DNA of 64,000 nucleotides from assembly GCF_904848165.1 (NCBI RefSeq), contig NZ_LR884459.1, positions 3,534,001 through 3,598,000 on the forward strand. Reading direction: 5' to 3'. Every line of letters starts with the position of its first letter. Within the stretch, counting starts at the first letter, position 1. This DNA is from Psychrobacter arenosus (lineage in GTDB: Bacteria > Pseudomonadota > Gammaproteobacteria > Pseudomonadales > Moraxellaceae). The notes beneath the pieces were generated by a model. That model ran no database searches, was not told the DNA's origin, and worked only from the letters and a program-made list of their open reading frames with translations. A program made the position numbers and the translations under genes. Shown here piece after piece: positions 57,557-64,000 of this stretch.

Positions 57557-58399
57557 ATGAAAATTATCAAATTATCTGCCATCGCTGTTGCTGTTGCCGC
57601 TTCTACTGCTGCCATGGCTGCTGAGCCTGTAGTTCTTGTTGATGCTGACGACGTAGTAGTTGCTGAGCCTGTTGTAGTTGCTCAACCTGTTGCAACTGGT
57701 TATCAGTACAATTCTGACGCTGGCATCATCCGTAACACTACTGGTGCTGTTGTTGGTACTACCCGCACTTTATTTGACACTGTAACTCATCCAGCAGCTG
57801 TAAGCGCTGAAGTGGGTACTTTAGGTTACGGCGCAAACATCGCTTGGGGCCTAAACGAAAACACTGAACTACAAGCCGGTTGGGCTGGTGGCGACGTAGC
57901 TGACCTATTTGGCGGCGACTTCGATGCTCATGACGTAAACTACGAAGTCGAAACAGATTTCAGCAACCCATACATGGGTGTACAGTTACGTCCAGCAGCA
58001 AACTGGTTTACTATGGGTGCTGGTATCATCGTTCCTGACAACAGCATCGATGTAACTGCTAATCCAAATGGCGACAACGGTGGCGTTTACAAAATTGACG
58101 GTCAAGAGTACTCGGCTAATGATATCGGTACTTTAAAAGGTACTTTAGAGCATCGTAACAAATTAGCTCCTTATGCTACTATCGGTTTCCGTCCAAACAT
58201 CAACAATCATTGGGGTGTATTCGGTGAGCTAGGTGGTGCATATCTAGGTAACACTGACGCTACTATCGAAGTAGACGGCAATGCTGCTAATCCAGCTTTA
58301 GCTGCTGAAGCGGCAAAGAAAGCTGAAGCAGAGCTTGAAGATAAAAACTACGCTAAATGGTTACCAATCGTTAAACTTGGTGCTACTTACCGTTTCTAA
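57557..58399 (+). CDS. outer membrane beta-barrel protein
   Basis: Start at the ATG at 57557 with TTTGGAGAAG behind it (the frame's TTG at 57545 overlaps this site). A signal peptide (MKIIKLSAIAVAVAASTAAM, cleaved at AMAA) precedes a 260-residue mature protein with alternating beta strands (GYGANIAWGLNENTELQAGW; YMGVQLRPAANWFTMGAGII) and a terminal aromatic F (LGATYRF), typical of BamA-recognised porin-like proteins. It resembles YfaZ-like/Omp25-like proteins, without firm assignment. Gap 57122-57544 holds no gene. Confidence 0.75.
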   Translation: MKIIKLSAIAVAVAASTAAMAAEPVVLVDADDVVVAEPVVVAQPVATGYQYNSDAGIIRNTTGAVVGTTRTLFDTVTHPAAVSAEVGTLGYGANIAWGLNENTELQAGWAGGDVADLFGGDFDAHDVNYEVETDFSNPYMGVQLRPAANWFTMGAGIIVPDNSIDVTANPNGDNGGVYKIDGQEYSANDIGTLKGTLEHRNKLAPYATIGFRPNINNHWGVFGELGGAYLGNTDATIEVDGNAANPALAAEAAKKAEAELEDKNYAKWLPIVKLGATYRF

Positions 58400-58433
58400 G
58401 CATTGCTAATATCTTAAGCACTGCTAGTAGTTA

Positions 58434-58463
58434 TAAAAAAGCGTCCTTCGGGGCGCTTTTTTT
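58434..58463 (+). terminator. terminator of the outer membrane protein gene
   Basis: AAAAAAGCGTCC, TTCG tetraloop, GGGCGCTTTTTTT. Confidence 0.95.
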
Positions 58464-58534
58464 GTTTCTGATTCTTGACTATAAAGTATGGCTACAATCG
58501 GTTGGGTTTGACAAGTGGCTTATTAATAACAGGT

Positions 58535-59257
58535 TTAAGCTAAGCTGACAAGTCGTGAATATGGCGACAAGTAAATATAGTAATCGCTATTATCTACACG
58601 AATCGGTAGTGAAAGTTTGATACAGCCATAGTATTCTTCATTAAATAATGTCTCTGTTATAGAAAACGGGTAGGCGGTCTGAGAGCTATAAGGCATTAGG
58701 ATATTGAGTAACTCAGGGATGTACGGCGCTAACGAGCGGCCAAGTGTTGGTATCAGTAAGCCTTGCTCAACTTTGACGATACACTCTTTAATTTGCCATA
58801 AATACCGGCACAGCACTTGTGTTAAATCGGGCGCAATACCTTCTAAAAGTGCCAACTCATCGGGATGATAAAAACGCTGCACCGTCTGCCAACGCACTGC
58901 GCTTAATTCGATATCAATACCACAAGGTCGGTTAGCATTTAGTGCTACTGCGACATAGTCGTGCGAATGAGTAAAACACAGATAATCGCCATGTTTTTTT
59001 AAGCGATAAGGAAATTGACTGTCATCAAGCTCATCGACTCGGTTTGCCTGTATTAATAGCTGGTGGCATAGCGTCCTTACCGCCATTCTTTGAGCGGCTA
59101 AAGGGGTTTTATTGGTAGCCGTATTTTTACTGGCTACGTTATTAGCAGCTACTGGCTTTTCTTCTATTAGCTGGGCAACACCCCACCAACACGTTGCGTT
59201 TATTTGCAAGAAGCTAGGATTGATTAGACTCGGTGGTATTAAGGTAGGGTTTGGCAT
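58535..59257 (-). CDS. 4'-phosphopantetheinyl transferase superfamily protein
   Basis: Transfers the phosphopantetheine arm from CoA to carrier proteins. Start at the ATG at 59257 (241 residues); the longer frame to 59335 begins in the 3' flank of pal. Sfp/AcpT motifs are visible: CGIDIELSAVRWQTVQRFYH (Mg-binding Asp) and LWQIKECIVKVEQG (WxxKEAxxK). Such enzymes activate ACPs of siderophore, polyketide or lipid pathways; none of these lies nearby. Confidence 0.8.
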   Translation of the reverse strand: MPNPTLIPPSLINPSFLQINATCWWGVAQLIEEKPVAANNVASKNTATNKTPLAAQRMAVRTLCHQLLIQANRVDELDDSQFPYRLKKHGDYLCFTHSHDYVAVALNANRPCGIDIELSAVRWQTVQRFYHPDELALLEGIAPDLTQVLCRYLWQIKECIVKVEQGLLIPTLGRSLAPYIPELLNILMPYSSQTAYPFSITETLFNEEYYGCIKLSLPIRVDNSDYYIYLSPYSRLVSLA

Positions 59258-59357
59258 AATGGCTATTATTGCCTTATAACAGGTAGGAGGTAAAAATAGG
59301 GTTAAAAATAGAGTGCAGCAGGTAGGTCTAGCCACTAACGAATAAAACTCCGCATAA

Positions 59358-59398
59358 AAAAACCCCAGTTAGATAGTAATACCTTAACTGGGGTTTAT
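59358..59398 (-). terminator. terminator of pal
   Basis: AAACCCCAGTTA pairs with TAACTGGGGTTT and, on the minus strand, precedes a T-run. Confidence 0.85.
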
Positions 59399-59438
59399 AA
59401 ACTAGTTTAACTTTACTAGTTTGAACTAAATATCTAAA

Positions 59439-59990
59439 TTAGTAAGACAATTCAGCGCGACGGTTTTGCTGATAAGACTGCTCGTCATTACCTGTAGCGA
59501 TAGGGCGCTCTTCACCATAGCTGATCACTTGTACGTTGCCACCAGTAACGCCTTGCGACGCTAAGTAAGTACGTACAGCTTGGGCACGACGCTCGCCTAG
59601 CGCCATGTTGTATTCACGGCTACCACGCTCATCAGTGTGACCTGCTACTAGTACGCTAGCAGAAGGGTTGCTGGCTAATAGGGCAGCATGTTGGTTAAGT
59701 ACAGCGGCGGCTTCGCTGCTGATATCGCTGCGATCGAAGTCAAAATAGACAGTCGCTTGGATGTTTTGTGCTGCATCTAAGATAGCGCCTGAATTGCTAA
59801 CGATAGCGCCACCCGTGTATACACCTTGACCACCTGGGATACCTAGCGGAGCAACGACAACTTCTGAAGTGCCCGTGCGTTTGTTGGCACAACCAGTAGC
59901 GAATACTACAGAGCTGGCTAGCACCGCAAGGGCGGCAACTTTAGTGGCTTGCTTAGAGGTTTGGCGGATAGATGACAAGGCTGATAACAT
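59439..59990 (-). CDS. pal: peptidoglycan-associated lipoprotein
   Basis: Outer-membrane lipoprotein of the Tol-Pal system. 183 residues; leader MLSALSSIRQTSKQATKVAA and lipobox ATGC (C34); OmpA-like domain with VYFDFDRSDISSEA, VAGHTDERGSREYNMALGER (peptidoglycan-binding Asp/Arg) and VISYGEERPIA. TolB and the other tol genes are not adjacent, although tolB usually precedes pal. Confidence 0.95.
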   Translation of the reverse strand: MLSALSSIRQTSKQATKVAALAVLASSVVFATGCANKRTGTSEVVVAPLGIPGGQGVYTGGAIVSNSGAILDAAQNIQATVYFDFDRSDISSEAAAVLNQHAALLASNPSASVLVAGHTDERGSREYNMALGERRAQAVRTYLASQGVTGGNVQVISYGEERPIATGNDEQSYQQNRRAELSY

Positions 59991-60306
59991 ATAAAGCTCC
60001 TAAACTTCCAGCGAGGGAAGCGAATTGTTGTGACAATATGAGTCCAATAAAATCGGTAACAGTTACAGCGTAATATCATTATTAATTGTCGCCGTACTGC
60101 AATGATAAGCATAGTAAATCTAATGTTACGTTATGTAAGTAGCATTACTGTAAATGATGACAAAGTTGGCTTTGCTTTACAAGCTTTTTCACCAACAATC
60201 ATCGTTTTAATAGACCTAAGCAGTCTTTATATCTTTGTATACTCAGACAATTTCAGCACTTTCTATTGCAAATAATAACCATAAATTAATCAAAAATAAG
60301 TGCGCT

Positions 60307-60948
60307 TTACCAACGGTATTTTCCCCAGTTTTCTGGGTTCGCCCAATAATGCGCGTTGAGCCAATGCGGGCGTGGTTTATAATCAAAAAGATTAAACTGC
60401 CAAGCTCTTAGCTGGTGTAATGGACCTTGAGTGGCCGCGCTGTCATTATCCGACGAGTCAGTAGTTGTACTCACCACGTCGAGTGGCGAGCCTTCTAAAT
60501 GCACAAAACCGTAAGCGACTAAGTCTATCGAGTCTGCCAATACAATAAGCGTGTACTCGGCATAAAGGTCGCGGCTGTGCATCAGAGTAGCGAGATAAGT
60601 TTTAAACTCAGCATCCCTTAATGACGGTAGCCAAAAGCAAATTAACTCGTAACGCTCTGTTGGCGGGGATTGCTTCAGCATATCAATATTAATTAATTCG
60701 ACCCCCTGATCTTTTAGCTCGGTCTGTGCTTGCGCATAATCGGCACTCTCAGTGACCCATAGTATTTTACGTTGCAAACGTTCTGTACCTTCGTTACCTT
60801 CTGCTGTTAGCATTGCTGGCGTTTGAGGGCTTGATTTATCAATAGTGGGCTTATTAGTATCTAGCAATAAACCATCGATATAATGCTCAAACTGTACCAA
60901 TAAGCTTGGCGAGGTAGGCGTAGTGGCGTTATCTTGAGAGGTGGTCAT
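60307..60948 (-). CDS. hypothetical protein
   Basis: 213 residues, soluble, no signal peptide. The N-terminus has a Thr/Ser-rich start and SLLVQFEHYIDGLLLDTNKP; the C-terminal end LNAHYWANPENWGKYRW is rich in aromatic residues. Middle part contains ILWVTESADYAQAQTELKDQ. Codon use resembles neighbours. Family not recognised. 315 bp upstream of pal; the gap 59991-60306 holds no gene. Confidence 0.6.
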   Translation of the reverse strand: MTTSQDNATTPTSPSLLVQFEHYIDGLLLDTNKPTIDKSSPQTPAMLTAEGNEGTERLQRKILWVTESADYAQAQTELKDQGVELINIDMLKQSPPTERYELICFWLPSLRDAEFKTYLATLMHSRDLYAEYTLIVLADSIDLVAYGFVHLEGSPLDVVSTTTDSSDNDSAATQGPLHQLRAWQFNLFDYKPRPHWLNAHYWANPENWGKYRW

Positions 60949-61325
60949 AAAATACCGGTTCCAAATAAGAGCGTTCGTAGCGAATTAGTGGGGCGCTGCC
61001 CTTGAAATTTGCGCAGTTGCGCCAACTATTACAGGGGAGGAATAAAGCACATTATAGCGGCCTTAGTCAAAAATTTATAACAGCAACTATAAGACTTTAA
61101 GCCTGCATGCTAGCATAGTTTTATGCCATAAATGCGCTTTAGCAGACAGACGTTTTTAGCCTACTGTCTATGGCCTTTTTCTTATTTTAGGCGATTTTTT
61201 AAGCCCTTTACTGAGTGCAGGGCGCAAGCTTTTATTCCTATAAATTTACTTATTTTTATAATTATCATTTTGTTTAGCATTATTTTATAAATATTGCTGT
61301 CATCATCTAATAAAGGACCCTGCTC
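60949..61325. other. upstream region of pepN and hypothetical gene
   Basis: AT-rich, no gene. A TAAAGGA ribosome site precedes the pepN ATG. Divergent promoters would lie here; none is clear. Confidence 0.5.
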
Positions 61326-64000
61326 ATGTCAGAGGCTAACAACGATACCCCAATCATCGATACCCCAATCATCGATACCCCAATCATCGATACCCCAATC
61401 ATCGACGCCAATATGGCTGACGTTCCCCCAACCAATCCCGCCACGCCTCCGACTAAGATATTCTTAAAAGATTATCAGCCGCCAAGCTATGACGTTGATA
61501 CTGTGTATTTGGATATTAAGTTATTTGATGATCATGCCTTAGTGGACACGACTTTAACAATGACCCGTCAAGCGGCTGGTGCGCTCACATTATACGGTCA
61601 GGATATGGAGCTACTGGCGATTAGCGTCAATGGTGAGCCATTAGCCAGCAGTGCTTATGATTTGGATGCCGAACATCTCACTATCCATGACACGCCTGCT
61701 GCCGTTACTTTACAGACGCAAGTGAAGATTCTACCCCATACAAATACAGCGCTAGAGGGCTTATATATCGCGGGCGAAGGTGATGAAACTATGTTCGTCA
61801 CCCAATGCGAGCCAGAAGGGTTTCGTAAAATTACTTTTTACCCTGACCGTCCCGATGTGCTAGCGACTTTTACTACGCGTCTAGAAGCGGATAAGCGTTT
61901 TCCGACCTTGCTAGGTAACGGCAACTTGGTTGAGCAGGGTGAAGTAGCCGGTGAGCCAGACCGTCATTATGCTATTTGGGAAGACCCGACCAATAAACCC
62001 AGCTATTTATTTGCCTGTGTAATCGCCGACCTTGATGTGCTGACCGATCATTATACGACTTCTGAAGGACGTGAAGTGTTACTTGAGCTTTATGCGAAAA
62101 CCAGCGATATTGATAAATGTCACGTGGGCATGCAAGCGCTAAAAGATGCTATGCAATGGGATGAAGACAATTATGGCCGTGCCTACGATTTAGACCGCTA
62201 TATGATAGTCGCGGTGAGCCAGTTCAATATGGGGGCAATGGAGAATAAAGGACTCAATATCTTTAATACGTCTTGTGTGTTATCTAGCCCAGAGACAACC
62301 ACCGATGAGCGCAGCTTTAATGTAAAGGCCGTCATCGCTCATGAATACTTCCATAACTGGACTGGCAACCGCATTACTTGTCGCGATTGGTTCCAATTGT
62401 GCTTAAAAGAAGGTTTTACGGTCTTCCGCGATCAGTCTTTCTCTGCCGATCAGCAGTCAGCCGCAGTACAACGTATTGACGATGTGTCTATGCTACGTGC
62501 GCATCAGTTTAGTGAGGATGCAGGGCCACTTGCGCATCCCGTACGACCAGAGAGCTTTGCTGAGATTAATAACTTCTATACCACTACGATATATGAGAAG
62601 GGCGCAGAAATTGTCCGTATGATTGCCAATACGTTGGGCGCAGAGCGTTTCCGTCAAGGCAGCGACGAGTATTTTCGCCGTTACGATGGTCAAGCTGTCA
62701 CGGTAGAAGACTTTTTATCCGCTATGAGTGTCACTGATGTTAGTGTTGAGCCCTTCTTAGCTTGGTATCGCCAACCGGGTACGCCCACGGTCTCTGGCAG
62801 CTATGACTACGATAATGTAGCGCAAACCTTAACCATTACATTAGCGCAGTCTACTCGTCACGTCGCTGGCTTTGATGCGCCAAAGCCGTTGCCAATCCCA
62901 GTAGCGACCGCCTTGTTTGATCGCGATAGTGGGGCGATTATCGCAGAGCAAATGTTGTTGTTAGACTCGGCAGAGCAAAGCTATACTTTTGACAATATCG
63001 CAACGGCTAATGGGGAAGCGCCGGTTATCTCGTTGCTACGAGACTTTAGCGCACCCGTACAGTTACAGTTTGATTATAGCGATGATGACTTAGCCTTTTT
63101 GATGACCCATGAAACCAATGGCTTCAACCGCTGGCAGGCGACGCAAGTCTTGGTCAATAAAATCTTGCTGCAAGCGCAACCTGCTGAGCGTTATCTAGAA
63201 GCGTTATCAGCCACTTTGCCGACCTTGATTGCTGAAGACCCTATGCTAGCCGCGCGTCTGTTTGATATCCCGTCACAGCGTGAACTGGCGACGGCTATTA
63301 GCCAAGACTATGATCCTACAGTGATGAAGCAAAAACGCGAGGGACTGTATGAGCAAGTGGCGAACCATCTGCAAGCACAGTGGGGTGAGTGGTATCAATC
63401 GCTACCGCTTACAGAGTTTGTAGATACACCAACGGCTCGCGGTCAGCGTGCTTTAAGAAACGTCATTTTAGATATGGCCTTAACAGCAGGTATTAGCGAG
63501 GCTCAGGATTGGGCTATGCACCAATATACCCACGCTAGCTGCATGACCGAACGTTTGGGCGCGCTAAAAGCATTGGTCAATCATCAGCACCCAGAAGCCG
63601 CCAATACTTTGGCAGATTTCTATCAGCGTTTTAATGACGAAGACTTGGTTATCGACTTGTGGTTTAGCGTACAAGCGTCGGCGGAAGAGGTGACGGCAGC
63701 TGAGGTTGCGGCGCTACTGGACCATGCTGACTTTGATTGGGGCACGCCGAACCGTGTGCGTGCGGTCATCGGTGCCTTTGCCGCTCAGCCTGAGGTATTG
63801 TGGACGACCGAAGGTTTGCAGCTGTACACGGATGTCGTGGCTAAATTAGATAAGCCGAATCCTGTGTTGGCCTCACGTCTGCTGCAAGTGCTGGCGCGCT
63901 GGTATACGCTAGTGCCTGAGCGTAAAGCGATAGCGCATGAGCAACTGCTCACCCTGCGTGATAAAGCTACCTCTAAGCACGTGTTAGAGAGCTTAGGCAA
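61326..64000 (+). CDS. pepN: aminopeptidase N, 3' end cut by the window
   Basis: M1 zinc aminopeptidase that removes N-terminal residues from peptides in the cytosol. 891 codons are visible in frame, so little more than the last residues can be missing. QCEPEGFRKITFYPDRPDV, the exopeptidase loop GAMENKGLNIFNTSC and the zinc motif HEYFHNWTGNR (HExxH, first His at residue 339) are present. The N-terminal extension carries a perfect 15-bp tandem repeat (61344-61403) encoding DTPII four times. Confidence 0.95.
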   Translation, partial: MSEANNDTPIIDTPIIDTPIIDTPIIDANMADVPPTNPATPPTKIFLKDYQPPSYDVDTVYLDIKLFDDHALVDTTLTMTRQAAGALTLYGQDMELLAISVNGEPLASSAYDLDAEHLTIHDTPAAVTLQTQVKILPHTNTALEGLYIAGEGDETMFVTQCEPEGFRKITFYPDRPDVLATFTTRLEADKRFPTLLGNGNLVEQGEVAGEPDRHYAIWEDPTNKPSYLFACVIADLDVLTDHYTTSEGREVLLELYAKTSDIDKCHVGMQALKDAMQWDEDNYGRAYDLDRYMIVAVSQFNMGAMENKGLNIFNTSCVLSSPETTTDERSFNVKAVIAHEYFHNWTGNRITCRDWFQLCLKEGFTVFRDQSFSADQQSAAVQRIDDVSMLRAHQFSEDAGPLAHPVRPESFAEINNFYTTTIYEKGAEIVRMIANTLGAERFRQGSDEYFRRYDGQAVTVEDFLSAMSVTDVSVEPFLAWYRQPGTPTVSGSYDYDNVAQTLTITLAQSTRHVAGFDAPKPLPIPVATALFDRDSGAIIAEQMLLLDSAEQSYTFDNIATANGEAPVISLLRDFSAPVQLQFDYSDDDLAFLMTHETNGFNRWQATQVLVNKILLQAQPAERYLEALSATLPTLIAEDPMLAARLFDIPSQRELATAISQDYDPTVMKQKREGLYEQVANHLQAQWGEWYQSLPLTEFVDTPTARGQRALRNVILDMALTAGISEAQDWAMHQYTHASCMTERLGALKALVNHQHPEAANTLADFYQRFNDEDLVIDLWFSVQASAEEVTAAEVAALLDHADFDWGTPNRVRAVIGAFAAQPEVLWTTEGLQLYTDVVAKLDKPNPVLASRLLQVLARWYTLVPERKAIAHEQLLTLRDKATSKHVLESLG
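61344..61403 (+). repeat. four perfect 15-bp tandem repeats in pepN
   Basis: GATACCCCAATCATC repeats four times in frame (DTPII x4). Copy-number change would keep the frame. Confidence 0.98.

Overview
The window looks like chromosomal DNA of a gamma-proteobacterium of the Moraxellaceae, most likely Psychrobacter. The basis is protein style (GuaB, GlmM, PdxH, Pal, PepN, a pqqABCDE cluster of the Acinetobacter type), moderate GC content, and a type I-F CRISPR-Cas locus. No rRNA, tRNA, transposase or prophage gene was seen. Identifications rest on motifs and family knowledge; no database search was run.

Layout. 1-5.4 kb: housekeeping genes (truncated MscS channel, guaB, glmM, pdxH). 5.7-8.8 kb: an EmrB/EmrA-type drug efflux pair. 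9.3-15.2 kb: an aldehyde-handling group (DJ-1/PfpI protein, CurA-like reductase, YqhD-like alcohol dehydrogenase, TetR regulator, aldehyde dehydrogenase); near-identical TetR-type palindromes lie before yqhD and before the aldehyde dehydrogenase gene. 15.5-21.8 kb: CAP-domain lipoprotein, small hypothetical, FadH-like flavoprotein, MBL-like protein, ankyrin lipoprotein, PH-domain membrane protein. 21.9-26.3 kb: PQQ biosynthesis operon pqqABCDE plus an M19 dipeptidase; the 24-residue PqqA precursor gene is present and is separated from pqqB by an intrinsic terminator.

26.5-43.4 kb: a type I-F CRISPR-Cas locus, all on the minus strand. It has a very large array (103 repeats, 102 spacers, plus three decayed repeats beyond the distal end), a leader, cas6f, cas7f, cas5f, cas8f, cas2-3 and cas1. 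Two plus-strand toxin-antitoxin modules interrupt the cas genes: BrnT/BrnA between cas8f and cas2-3, and Phd/VapC between cas2-3 and cas1. Beside BrnTA is a divergent plus-strand mini-array (three degenerate repeats, one 32-nt and one 20-nt spacer) with TATAAT boxes just upstream and a terminator downstream. The mini-array plus embedded toxin-antitoxin genes is the most interesting part of the window: it resembles known crRNA-like regulators (CreR/CreA), but function is not shown.

43.8-57.1 kb: an MFS transporter, a fatty-acyl-CoA ligase, a PrpE-like propionyl-CoA synthetase, and a full distal valine-degradation set (mmsA, acyl-CoA dehydrogenase, enoyl-CoA hydratase, 3-hydroxyisobutyryl-CoA hydrolase, mmsB), followed by an IclR regulator. 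The prpE-like and mmsA promoters share the same architecture with a related palindrome at the same distance from the -10 box, so they are probably co-regulated. 57.5-64 kb: outer-membrane protein, phosphopantetheinyl transferase, pal, a hypothetical gene, and pepN cut by the window end.
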